Below are positions 43,092 to 51,455 of a stretch of 64,000 nucleotides of DNA, piece by piece (the first letter of the stretch is position 1; each line of letters begins with the position of its first letter). The notes below the pieces were generated by a model. It did no database searches and had not been told where the DNA came from. It saw nothing but the letters and a program-made list of their open reading frames with translations. Position numbers and translations under genes: made by a program. Source of the DNA: an uncultured Lachnospiraceae bacterium (GTDB taxonomy: Bacteria > Bacillota > Clostridia > Lachnospirales > Lachnospiraceae). Where the stretch lies: the NCBI GenBank assembly GCA_910577675.1, contig CAJTOR010000001.1, positions 62,001 through 126,000 on the forward strand, written 5' to 3'.

Positions 43092-46000
43092 ATGTCTGAT
43101 TTAAATTACAGTCTTGGTATTGATATCGGTTCCACAACCGTGAAGGTGGCGCTGCTTGGCGCGGAAGGTAAAATCCTCTTCTCGGATTACGAGCGCCACT
43201 TTGCCAATATCCAGTCCACCCTCGCCTCACTGATTGAAAAGGCAGTGAACTCTCTCGGGAAAGATATATCTGTCCATCCTGTTATCACCGGCTCTGGCGG
43301 ACTTTCCCTGGGGGAGAATCTCGGCGTTCCGTTTGTGCAGGAGGTGGTCGCGGTGGCAACCTCCTTAAAAGACTTTGCCCCACAGACCGATGTAGCAATT
43401 GAGCTAGGGGGGGAAGATGCAAAAATAATCTATTTTACCGGCGGCATCGACCAGCGCATGAACGGAATCTGCGCGGGTGGCACGGGCTCCTTTATCGACC
43501 AGATGGCAACCCTTTTAAAAACGGATGCGGCGGGGCTGAACGAATATGCAAAAAACTATCAGGCGATCTACCCGATTGCGGCGCGCTGCGGTGTTTTTGC
43601 AAAATCCGATATCCAGCCCCTGATTAACGAAGGCGCTACAAAACCGGATCTTGCCGCCTCGATTTTCCAGGCGGTGGTCAACCAGACCATAAGCGGTCTT
43701 GCCTGCGGCAAACCAATCCGCGGGAACGTTGCCTTCTTAGGCGGTCCCCTGCATTTTCTGACCGAGTTAAAAGCTACATTTATCCGGACACTTAAATTGG
43801 ATGACGACCATGTAATCGCGCCTGAACACTCCCATCTGTTCGCCGCCATAGGCTCCGCTATGAACGCCGACTTATCAATATCATTCAGTCTTCTGGATCT
43901 TGCCAAACGCCTTAGGAATGGCGTTGCCGTGCCGATGGAAATCAGCCGCCTTGAGCCGCTTTTTGCGGATGAGGCAGCATACAGGGCGTTCACCAAAAGA
44001 CATGGTACACACTCCGTAAAAAAGAAGGAGCTCTCCTCCTACAAAGGAAATTGCTTTCTCGGCATCGACGCGGGTTCCACCACCACCAAGGCGGCACTTG
44101 TGGCAGAGGACGGCTCCCTGTTATATTCCTTTTATTCCAACAATAATGGAAGCCCCTTAAAAACTACAATCCGCGCAGTTAAGGAAATCTGTGCCGCGAT
44201 GCCGGAAGGTGCAAAAATTGTGCGCTCCTGTTCGACGGGCTACGGCGAAGCACTAATCAAATCCGCACTGCTGCTTGACGAGGGCGAAGTGGAAACCGTG
44301 GCGCACTACTACGCCGCCGCGTTTTTTGCGCCGGATGTGGACTGTATCCTCGATATCGGCGGGCAGGATATGAAATGTATCAAAATCAAAAGTGCGACTG
44401 TGGATTCTGTACAGTTAAACGAAGCCTGCTCCTCCGGCTGCGGCTCCTTTATCGAAACTTTTGCAAAATCCCTGAATTATGAGGTGGCAGATTTTGCAAA
44501 AATAGCGCTGTTTGCAAAAAATCCTACCGACCTTGGCACGCGCTGCACGGTATTTATGAATTCGAGGGTTAAGCAGGCGCAAAAAGAGGGCGCAACAGTC
44601 GCCGATATTTCTGCCGGTCTTGCCTACTCGGTAATTAAAAATGCACTCTATAAGGTTATAAAACTCGCTGACCCAAAAGACCTCGGCAAAAAAATTGTCG
44701 TGCAGGGCGGCACCTTTTACAATGATGCGGTGTTAAAGAGCCTTGAAGCACTTCTTGGCGTGGACGTGGTGCGCCCCGATATCGCGGGTATCATGGGCGC
44801 ATTTGGAGCTGCTTTAATTGCCAGGGAACACTATGCGGGCGGTGAGAGCACCATGCTCGATATCGAACAGATCAGCACTCTGCGCTTTGAAACGAGCATG
44901 ACGCGCTGCAAAGCCTGCGCAAACAACTGCCGCCTGACCATCAACAAATTTTCGGGCGGAAGGCAGTTTGTTTCGGGCAACCGCTGCGAGCGCGGTATCG
45001 GCAAACAAAAAAACAAGGATAATATTCCGAACCTGTACGATTTCAAGCTTCACCGCTATTTCGATTACGAACCGCTTGCAGAGGGCATTGCCACGCGCGG
45101 TACGGTCGGTATCCCGCGCGTGTTAAATATGTACGAAAACTATCCGTTCTGGTACACATTATTTACCAAACTTGGCTACCGTGTCCTGCTCTCGCCGCTC
45201 TCGACAAGGAAAATCTATGAACTTGGCATTGAATCCATACCGAGCGAATCCGAGTGCTACCCGGCCAAACTTGCACACGGGCATATTATGTGGCTCCTCT
45301 CCCAGGGTGTAAAGTACATCTTCTATCCCTGCATCCCTTACGAGCGCAAGGAAATCGAGGGGGCGGGCAACCATTATAACTGCCCGATTGTAACTTCCTA
45401 CGGGGAAAATATCAAGAACAACGTGGAAGAGCTGCGCGAGTCCGACATCATTTATCAAAATCCTTTCCTCTCCCTTGAAAATGAGGAGATTGTGACAAAG
45501 CGCCTGGTGGAATATCTAAGCCTGGAAAACCATATCCCCGCCGAGGAAATACGCGCCGCCTCGGCAGCCGCATGGGCTGAGCTTACCGCAGCCAGGGAGG
45601 ACACCCGCAAAAAGGGCGAGGAAACCCTCGAGTACCTGAAAAAATCAGGGCGGCGCGGTATCGTGCTTGCGGGAAGACCATATCATGTTGACCCAGAAAT
45701 CAACCACGGTATCCCGGAACTAATCAATTCCTACGGCGTTGCCGTACTTACCGAAGATTCTGTCTGCCATCTTTCAAAGGTTGACCGCCCGATGATCGTC
45801 ATTGACCAGTGGATGTACCATTCGCGCCTGTACGCGGCAGCCTCCTTTGTGCGCAGCCAGGAGAATCTGGAGCTGATCCAGCTCAATTCATTCGGCTGCG
45901 GGCTGGACGCGGTCACAACCGACGGCGTGGCGGATATTTTAAATGCTTCTGGCAAAATCTACACGGTTTTAAAAATTGATGAAGTAAATAATCTCGGCGC

Positions 46001-47318
46001 TGCCCGCATCCGCATCCGCTCCCTGCTCTCGGCCGTAAATGACAGGGCGCGCAAAGGCATTGTGCCCGAAGTTAAATCTTCCGCGCACAACCGTGTTGTT
46101 TTTACCAAACAGATGCTAAAGGAAAATTATACTGTGCTCGCACCGCAGATGTCCCCTATTCATTTCCAATTTTTAGAACCCGCCCTGCGCTCTACAGGGT
46201 TAAACCTTGTCATCCTGCCAAACAACAGCAAGAATGCTGTTGATATCGGTTTAAAATACGTAAATAACGATGCCTGCTACCCTTCCCTGATTGTGGTCGG
46301 CCAGTTTATGGAAGCTCTTCTTTCCGGCAAATACGATCTTGACCGCACGGCAATTGCTATCACGCAGACCGGCGGTGGATGCCGCGCAACAAACTATATA
46401 GGTTTTATACGCCGCGCCTTGCAGAAGGCGGGCATGGGGCAGATCCCTGTAATCTCGGTCAGTGCCATGGAGAAAAATCCCGGCTTTAAACTGACCCCCA
46501 CCCGGCTTGCCCGCACAATGCAAGCCCTGGTTTACGGTGACCTCTTTATGCGCGTACTCTACTCGACAAGACCTTACGAGGCTGTGAAAGGCTCTGCAAA
46601 CGCCCTCTACGACAAGTGGGTGGATATCTGCAAAGAGTCCGTAAAGAACGGGAAATTTAAGGAATTCCGGCACAATCTGCGGGGTATTGTGGAGGACTTT
46701 GACAAACTCCCCCTTATCCCGGGTCTTACGAAACCGAAGGTTGGCGTGGTTGGGGAAATCCTGGTTAAATTCCTCCCTGCGGCAAACAATTACTTAGTTG
46801 ACTTGCTGGAAGCCGAGGGCGCTCAGGCTGTTGTGCCGGATATGTTGGACTTTTTTATGTACGGGAGCTACGACGCACAGTTTAAGGCGGATTATCTTGG
46901 CAAGAGCCGGATGGATGCTAGAATTAACAAAACAGTGATTTCCATAATGGAGTACTTCCGCAAGGAGGCGCGCCTTGCCCTTAGAAAGAGTGAGCGTTTT
47001 GAGGAGATGCCCAATATCTATGAGCTTGCAAAATACGCTGAACCAATTGTTTCAACGGGCAACCAGACCGGCGAGGGCTGGTTCTTAACCGGTGAGATGG
47101 TGGAGCTAATCCGCTCGGGCGTTAAGAATATTGTATGTGCACAGCCGTTCGGCTGCCTGCCAAACCATATTGTCGGCAAGGGGGTTATCAAAGAACTGCG
47201 CCGCCAATATCCCGATTCAAATATTGTGGCGGTGGATTACGATCCCGGCGCAAGCGAAGTAAACCAGTTGAACCGCATCAAGCTGATGCTTGCAACGGCG
47301 GGCAAGAATCTGTTGTAA
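43092..47318 (+). CDS. giant acyl-CoA dehydratase activase (double BcrAD/BadFG ATPase plus DUF2229)
   Basis: The ATG at 43092 has GGAGG 5 bases upstream. The 1408-residue protein has two activase ATPase domains: the first with GIDIGSTTVKVALL and ICAGGTGSFID, the second (from about 320) with GIDAGSTTTKAALV and ACSSGCGSFIE. The cysteines in these motifs hold a bridging [4Fe-4S] cluster in known activases. A cysteine-rich section (CKACANNC, GNRCERG) and DUF2229-type domains follow. Such fused proteins are widespread in clostridia, but which dehydratase or reductase they activate is mostly unknown. It is the only large plus-strand gene here, with its own promoter and terminator. Confidence 0.92.
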   Translation: MSDLNYSLGIDIGSTTVKVALLGAEGKILFSDYERHFANIQSTLASLIEKAVNSLGKDISVHPVITGSGGLSLGENLGVPFVQEVVAVATSLKDFAPQTDVAIELGGEDAKIIYFTGGIDQRMNGICAGGTGSFIDQMATLLKTDAAGLNEYAKNYQAIYPIAARCGVFAKSDIQPLINEGATKPDLAASIFQAVVNQTISGLACGKPIRGNVAFLGGPLHFLTELKATFIRTLKLDDDHVIAPEHSHLFAAIGSAMNADLSISFSLLDLAKRLRNGVAVPMEISRLEPLFADEAAYRAFTKRHGTHSVKKKELSSYKGNCFLGIDAGSTTTKAALVAEDGSLLYSFYSNNNGSPLKTTIRAVKEICAAMPEGAKIVRSCSTGYGEALIKSALLLDEGEVETVAHYYAAAFFAPDVDCILDIGGQDMKCIKIKSATVDSVQLNEACSSGCGSFIETFAKSLNYEVADFAKIALFAKNPTDLGTRCTVFMNSRVKQAQKEGATVADISAGLAYSVIKNALYKVIKLADPKDLGKKIVVQGGTFYNDAVLKSLEALLGVDVVRPDIAGIMGAFGAALIAREHYAGGESTMLDIEQISTLRFETSMTRCKACANNCRLTINKFSGGRQFVSGNRCERGIGKQKNKDNIPNLYDFKLHRYFDYEPLAEGIATRGTVGIPRVLNMYENYPFWYTLFTKLGYRVLLSPLSTRKIYELGIESIPSESECYPAKLAHGHIMWLLSQGVKYIFYPCIPYERKEIEGAGNHYNCPIVTSYGENIKNNVEELRESDIIYQNPFLSLENEEIVTKRLVEYLSLENHIPAEEIRAASAAAWAELTAAREDTRKKGEETLEYLKKSGRRGIVLAGRPYHVDPEINHGIPELINSYGVAVLTEDSVCHLSKVDRPMIVIDQWMYHSRLYAAASFVRSQENLELIQLNSFGCGLDAVTTDGVADILNASGKIYTVLKIDEVNNLGAARIRIRSLLSAVNDRARKGIVPEVKSSAHNRVVFTKQMLKENYTVLAPQMSPIHFQFLEPALRSTGLNLVILPNNSKNAVDIGLKYVNNDACYPSLIVVGQFMEALLSGKYDLDRTAIAITQTGGGCRATNYIGFIRRALQKAGMGQIPVISVSAMEKNPGFKLTPTRLARTMQALVYGDLFMRVLYSTRPYEAVKGSANALYDKWVDICKESVKNGKFKEFRHNLRGIVEDFDKLPLIPGLTKPKVGVVGEILVKFLPAANNYLVDLLEAEGAQAVVPDMLDFFMYGSYDAQFKADYLGKSRMDARINKTVISIMEYFRKEARLALRKSERFEEMPNIYELAKYAEPIVSTGNQTGEGWFLTGEMVELIRSGVKNIVCAQPFGCLPNHIVGKGVIKELRRQYPDSNIVAVDYDPGASEVNQLNRIKLMLATAGKNLL

Positions 47319-47351
47319 AGTAACTTTGTTACAATATATCTATCAAATAAA

Positions 47352-47396
47352 AAGTGTTGTCGGAGATTGACCTGCCAATTTTCTCCTACAACACTT
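47352..47396. terminator. bidirectional hairpin after the activase gene
   Basis: AAGTGTTGT-C-GGAGA (47352-47366) pairs with TCTCC-T-ACAACACTT (47382-47396), 14 pairs with one mismatch. It lies between the convergent activase and tsf genes. Confidence 0.65.
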
Positions 47397-47399
47397 AAA

Positions 47400-47435
47400 C
47401 CCCTGTAAATGGCATTTCCACACCACTTACAGGGG
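47400..47435 (-). terminator. terminator of rpsB-tsf
   Basis: CCCCTGTAA (47400-47408) is inverted as TTACAGGGG (47427-47435). In the minus-strand RNA the stem is followed by TTTAAGTG. It stands 34 bases past the tsf stop. Confidence 0.65.
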
Positions 47436-47468
47436 TTCTCATTCTCAAAATTTCGCAGTAAAGTTTAC

Positions 47469-48401
47469 TTATGCATTCATCTGTTTTGCAACTTCAGCCG
47501 CAAAATCCTCGTTCTTCTTCTCAATTCCCTCGCCGGTCTCAAAACGCACAAAGCGCTTGATCGAGAAAGCAGCACTGTTTTCCTTCGCAACCTGCGCCAC
47601 ATACTCACCAACGGTCTGCTTGCCATCGAGTGCCTTTACATAAATCTGGTCAACCAGGCTGATTTCCTTTAACTCCTTGTTTACGCGGCCGGAAATCATA
47701 CCCTCGATCACATTCTCAGGCTTCTTGGACTCTTTCGGGTCATTCATAATCTGAGCCCTGATAATCTCCTTCTCATGCTCGATAAAGTCTGCGCTGATCT
47801 CATCCCTAGAAACATACTTAGGATAAAGTGCAGCAATCTGCATTGCCACGTTGGAGAGAGCTTCCTTGATCGAGTCGTTCACAACATCCGTTGCCGCCTC
47901 AACAATAACGCCGATCCTGCCGCCGCCATGCGTGTAAGTCATAATGCAGCCGCTCTCTGCTGTAACCTTTGCAAACCTGCGGATATTTAAATTCTCACCG
48001 ATCGTTGCAACTTTCTCAACCAGCGCATCCTTTACGGTCTTTGCCCCGTCAAACGGCGCTGCCAAAAGCGCATCCAAATCCGCGTAATCACCTGCCACAA
48101 CAAGCTCCGCCACCTGTGCTACAAATGTCTGGAACTGCTCATTCTTTGCCACGAAGTCAGTTTCGGAATTCACTTCCACGACCGCCGCCACCTTATCACC
48201 GCTTGTAGCGATCTTGCAGATTCCCTCCGCAGCAATGCGGCTTGCCTTTGTTTCTGCCTTTGCCTGTCCGTTCTTCCTTAAAAATTCAACTGCCTCGTCC
48301 ATATTTCCTTCGGTCGCAACAAGTGCCTTCTTACAGTCCATCATGCCCGCGCCGGTCATTTCCCTTAATTCTTTTACCATGCTTGCCGATATCTCAGCCA
48401 T
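47469..48401 (-). CDS. tsf: elongation factor Ts
   Basis: The 310-residue protein recycles EF-Tu. It has the N-terminal UBA domain (VKELREMTGAGMMDCKKALV), the EF-Tu contact KIATSGDKVAAVVEVNSETD and standard length. It follows rpsB by 36 bases, the universal order. Confidence 0.97.
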   Translation of the reverse strand: MAEISASMVKELREMTGAGMMDCKKALVATEGNMDEAVEFLRKNGQAKAETKASRIAAEGICKIATSGDKVAAVVEVNSETDFVAKNEQFQTFVAQVAELVVAGDYADLDALLAAPFDGAKTVKDALVEKVATIGENLNIRRFAKVTAESGCIMTYTHGGGRIGVIVEAATDVVNDSIKEALSNVAMQIAALYPKYVSRDEISADFIEHEKEIIRAQIMNDPKESKKPENVIEGMISGRVNKELKEISLVDQIYVKALDGKQTVGEYVAQVAKENSAAFSIKRFVRFETGEGIEKKNEDFAAEVAKQMNA

Positions 48402-48437
48402 ATCAATACCTCCTTCTTTATAATTCAGTTTATGGGC

Positions 48438-49175
48438 TTACGCCTCCTCCTGCTCCCCGTCCGTCTCCTCTTCCGGGACATCGCTCATCGAAACACCCTG
48501 ATTTGCTTCCATCACGGCATCCGCCATTTTTGCCACGATAAGCTTTACTGCACGGATGGCATCATCATTGCCAGGGATAACATAGTCAAGTTCTTCCGGG
48601 TCACAGTTAGTATCGGCAATACCGATCAACGGGATGCCCAATGTATGTGCTTCCTGTACACAGATTCTTTCCTTTTTCGGGTCAACAACAAAGATTGCAT
48701 CCGGAATGTTCTTCATTTCCTTGATGCCGCCAAGGTTCTTCTCAAGCTTCTCCCACTCCTTCTTGAGCGCGATGACTTCCTTCTTAGGCAGTACCTCGAA
48801 TGTACCGTCCTCCGCCATCTTCTCGATCTCTTTCAGCCTTGCCACTCTTGACTGGATTGTCTTGAAGTTTGTGAGCATGCCGCCGAGCCATCTCTCGTTG
48901 ACATAGAACATGCCGCAGCGCTCCGCCTCGGACTTAATGGAATCCTGTGCCTGCTTCTTCGTACCTACGAACAGGATCTTACCGCCGTCCGCAACGATAT
49001 CCTTAATCGCATAGTAAGCCTCGTCCACCTTGCCGACAGACTTTTGCAGGTCGATAATGTAGATGCCGTTTCTCTCGGTATAGATATACTCCGCCATCTT
49101 AGGGTTCCATCTTCTTGTCTGATGTCCGAAATGAACACCTGCTTCCAGTAACTGTTTCATTGAAATAACGCTCAT
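48438..49175 (-). CDS. rpsB: 30S ribosomal protein S2
   Basis: The 245-residue protein has the S2 signatures EAGVHFGHQTRRWNPKMAEY and PDAIFVVDPKKERICVQEAH with GIPLIGIADTNCDP. The C-terminal 20 residues are acidic. It is the first gene of rpsB-tsf, behind a promoter and a leader of about 190 nucleotides. Confidence 0.97.
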   Translation of the reverse strand: MSVISMKQLLEAGVHFGHQTRRWNPKMAEYIYTERNGIYIIDLQKSVGKVDEAYYAIKDIVADGGKILFVGTKKQAQDSIKSEAERCGMFYVNERWLGGMLTNFKTIQSRVARLKEIEKMAEDGTFEVLPKKEVIALKKEWEKLEKNLGGIKEMKNIPDAIFVVDPKKERICVQEAHTLGIPLIGIADTNCDPEELDYVIPGNDDAIRAVKLIVAKMADAVMEANQGVSMSDVPEEETDGEQEEA

Positions 49176-49184
49176 GTCTTATTC

Positions 49185-49370
49185 CTCCATATTGGTTTTT
49201 CTACCATAGCCATGTCCGCTCGCATCTCCAACCGGATTGCAGGAAACATACCTTAAACATAAGGATATGTCCCAAAGAAAACCGGCACCGGGAGGCTGCT
49301 CATAGTTATGTGATTTCTATATCAGCCGAACCCGCAGCCTGCCGCAGATTCCCGCCAATATTTACGACTT
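49185..49370 (-). promoter_or_regulatory. long leader of rpsB
   Basis: The leader can pair AGGCTGC with GCAGCCT over about 40 bases and has further GC-rich stems. Leaders before rpsB often carry an S2-binding autoregulatory site; whether this one does is not decided. No gene is seen in it. Confidence 0.4.
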
Positions 49371-49374
49371 CTAG

Positions 49375-49403
49375 ATTCTACCACAGTTTTCCTTACAATG
49401 CAA
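49375..49403 (-). promoter_or_regulatory. promoter of rpsB-tsf
   Basis: TTGCAT (49398-49403) and TAGAAT (49375-49380) are 17 bases apart on the minus strand. It begins 28 bases after the last gene of the flagellar operon; I see no terminator between them. Confidence 0.7.
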
Positions 49404-49430
49404 GTACTTTTTGCTAGCAGGCATTCTTTG

Positions 49431-50063
49431 TTATTTTCCGGTGACAATCCCTGCAATCTCCTCATATCCTGCACCCAATGGGATCATAAATGTCCCGACT
49501 TTAAGAGAATCCGCATAACCGTTCTGCATCAGATACCGGTCAAAATCTGCCGCATCCTCAATTAATCCCGCTTTCTCGGCTGCTATCGCAAATGCCTCCG
49601 AACCCATCCCGCTCGTCACCAAAATACTTACCTTCTCCCCGCCCGCAACTCCCCCATCCTCAGGCGGCGCAATGGACGGTGTTTGCGGCGGCATTGTTAT
49701 ACCGGGAATTCCCGACGGTGCAGACGGCTTTTCAGGCGGCTCTGGCGCTTCCTCCCCACCCGGTGATACAGCCGCAGTCGGTGTCAAGTTCCCCTCGACA
49801 GGCGGTGTTGGGGTCGGTGTGCCCTCACCTTCTAAAGGTGATTCATCGGGGGAAGGTGAAGGCGTGCCGGTCAGGGCGGACAAATCAACATCCGTCTCCT
49901 CTTTTTCAACCATCCCGAGCGCCCTTGCCCGCGCCATAATCTCATCATCCGTCATTTCTGTTTTGTGCGGTATAACAATTGTAGAATAAATGACGACGGC
50001 GAGAATTAACCCGACACCGACACCGCGCAAATAATATTTTAACTTCAAGATTTTCCCTCTCAC
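49431..50063 (-). CDS. membrane-anchored Pro/Thr-rich protein, MltG/YceG-like tail
   Basis: The 210-residue protein starts with GTG, sharing GTGA with the stop of the gene before it. It has one N-terminal membrane segment (about 12-30), a long external linker rich in Pro, Thr, Glu and Gly (about 65-140), and a small C-terminal domain: SGMGSEAFAIAAEKAGLIED and FDRYLMQNGYADSLKVGTF. The tail resembles the LysM-like end of MltG/YceG endolytic transglycosylases or SpoIVB-like anchors; the catalytic part is missing. It is the last gene of the flagellar operon. Function unknown. Confidence 0.7.
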   Translation of the reverse strand: MRGKILKLKYYLRGVGVGLILAVVIYSTIVIPHKTEMTDDEIMARARALGMVEKEETDVDLSALTGTPSPSPDESPLEGEGTPTPTPPVEGNLTPTAAVSPGGEEAPEPPEKPSAPSGIPGITMPPQTPSIAPPEDGGVAGGEKVSILVTSGMGSEAFAIAAEKAGLIEDAADFDRYLMQNGYADSLKVGTFMIPLGAGYEEIAGIVTGK

Positions 50064-50908
50064 TTCTTAGCATACAAATCAATAATTAGTTTAACTTCCC
50101 CCTGCCCCATCGCAAGTTTTTTTGAGATATCCTTAACCGATATATTCTCACGGTATAAGGCAAGTACCTGCTCCTGTCGGTCTGGCTGGGCTGTGGCACC
50201 TTCTTCCTTTTCCTGTTCCTGTTCCAAATCCTCCCCCGGCATTGAATGTGGGATTTTCGTCAATGCCTCCGCCTGGGTATGGGAGAGATCCGCTACCGCC
50301 TCATGTGCGGTTCCTTCTGCCTCCTGTGTTTCGTGACCAGCTAAATTTTCCCCATTTGCCAAAGCCGCATCCTTTTCGGCTTGTCCGCTTTTTGTCTGCT
50401 TTAAAACTTCGTTCCCCGCCTTCTGTTTCGCACCCGCCTGCTTCGCTGCATTGCGGCTTGCCACGCGCGCTTTCGCCTGTTTCAGTTCCTCAAGGCGGTC
50501 AAAAAGTTCCCTGTTTTCCCTTCTCGTCTGCTCCATCTTATTCATCGTGGATTTCATCTCATCCTCTTTTTTCTGTAGCATATCATACAAAAATACAACC
50601 GACTGGTTGTTATTTTCAATTCTCGCAAGCACCTGTCCCGCGTATTCATCCACGGCCATAATCTTATCATTTGAAATTTCAGAAAGTTTTTCCTTCACAT
50701 CATCGATGGCAGTGCCGCATTCCTGCGACAACAAAGCATTCAGCCGCTCACGTATCTCGCCCTCATGTAAAACTGCTGCCTCTTTGATCTTGCGGATTTC
50801 CGCATCCGTATCAACTTCCTCCCCGGCACTTTTTTTCCCGCCGAAAAAAAAGCTTGCCACAAAAAAAATCAAACCGGCAAGCAGTATTAAGACCTCATAT
50901 ACTGACAT
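50060..50908 (-). CDS. membrane-anchored coiled-coil protein (DUF6115-like)
   Basis: The 282-residue protein has an N-terminal membrane segment (about 4-24), a long charged coiled coil (about 35-165), an Ala/Glu/Gln-rich linker and a short C-terminal helix-turn-helix-like end (LYRENISVKDISKKLAMGQG followed by EVKLIIDLYAKK). Related proteins close the flagellar operon in many Lachnospiraceae. The role is unknown; a scaffold or regulator at the flagellar base is speculation. Confidence 0.72.
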   Translation of the reverse strand: MSVYEVLILLAGLIFFVASFFFGGKKSAGEEVDTDAEIRKIKEAAVLHEGEIRERLNALLSQECGTAIDDVKEKLSEISNDKIMAVDEYAGQVLARIENNNQSVVFLYDMLQKKEDEMKSTMNKMEQTRRENRELFDRLEELKQAKARVASRNAAKQAGAKQKAGNEVLKQTKSGQAEKDAALANGENLAGHETQEAEGTAHEAVADLSHTQAEALTKIPHSMPGEDLEQEQEKEEGATAQPDRQEQVLALYRENISVKDISKKLAMGQGEVKLIIDLYAKK

Positions 50909-50961
50909 CCATACCTCCTCATATCACTGCCCCTGTACTTACCAGTCCAGGCAGTGTAGCT

Positions 50962-51009
50962 GAGCCGGTTTTAAATTGCAAAATATTAACTGCACCCTAA
51001 AACCGGCTC
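50962..51009. repeat. intercistronic inverted repeat in the flagellar operon
   Basis: GAGCCGGTTTT (50962-50972) is perfectly inverted as AAAACCGGCTC (50999-51009), in the gap before the coiled-coil gene. On the minus strand the downstream arm is CCGGCTCAGC, so it is not a classic terminator. Confidence 0.5.
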
Positions 51010-51017
51010 CCTTACTT

Positions 51018-51332
51018 TTATATCCGCATATCAAACCCGGTATTCATCCGATCCGTCCCTTCATGCTCCTGTTTTTTTTCTTTTTTGGCACCATTTTTCT
51101 TTTTGTACAACATGCCCTTACCATTGCCGGAACTTCCATCATAACGGTATTCCGGCTGATCCGCCTTCGTCATCATAACCGTTCTTCCCGCGTCCGCCAT
51201 CACCTTCTGCTGCTGGTTATTTTGCAAGAGAGCCTGTTCATTTGCAGGCTTTTGGACATCATTCTGCCTCTGGAATGACGCTTCCTGAGATTTCGGCAGG
51301 AATGCCGCTGTTTCAATCGGTGTGATTGCCAT
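51018..51332 (-). CDS. small basic protein of the flagellar operon, unknown
   Basis: The ATG at 51332 (MAITPIETAAFLPKSQE) has GGAGG 5 bases upstream. The 104-residue protein is polar and probably largely unfolded, with a Gln/Asn-rich middle (EQALLQNNQQQKVMADAG) and a Lys-rich end (MLYKKKNGAKKEKKQ). It has no membrane segment. It lies between the FapA-type gene and the coiled-coil gene. I recognise no family. Confidence 0.68.
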   Translation of the reverse strand: MAITPIETAAFLPKSQEASFQRQNDVQKPANEQALLQNNQQQKVMADAGRTVMMTKADQPEYRYDGSSGNGKGMLYKKKNGAKKEKKQEHEGTDRMNTGFDMRI

Positions 51333-51403
51333 GGATTCCTCCTTCCGGCGGGGCATGATTTTATGCCTTTTCTGTATTTTGTCCGCCTTTTAGTCTGCTA
51401 TAC

Positions 51404-51434
51404 AACTCCTGCACAGGAATTTCTGTGAGGAGTT
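51404..51434. repeat. strong intercistronic hairpin after the FapA-type gene
   Basis: AACTCCT-G-CACAG (51404-51416) is inverted as CTGTG-AGGAGTT (51423-51434), 12 pairs with one bulge. No T-run follows on the minus strand, so RNA processing or stability is more likely than termination. Confidence 0.5.
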
Positions 51435-51455
51435 CCCATTATTTTCCAATATTTC

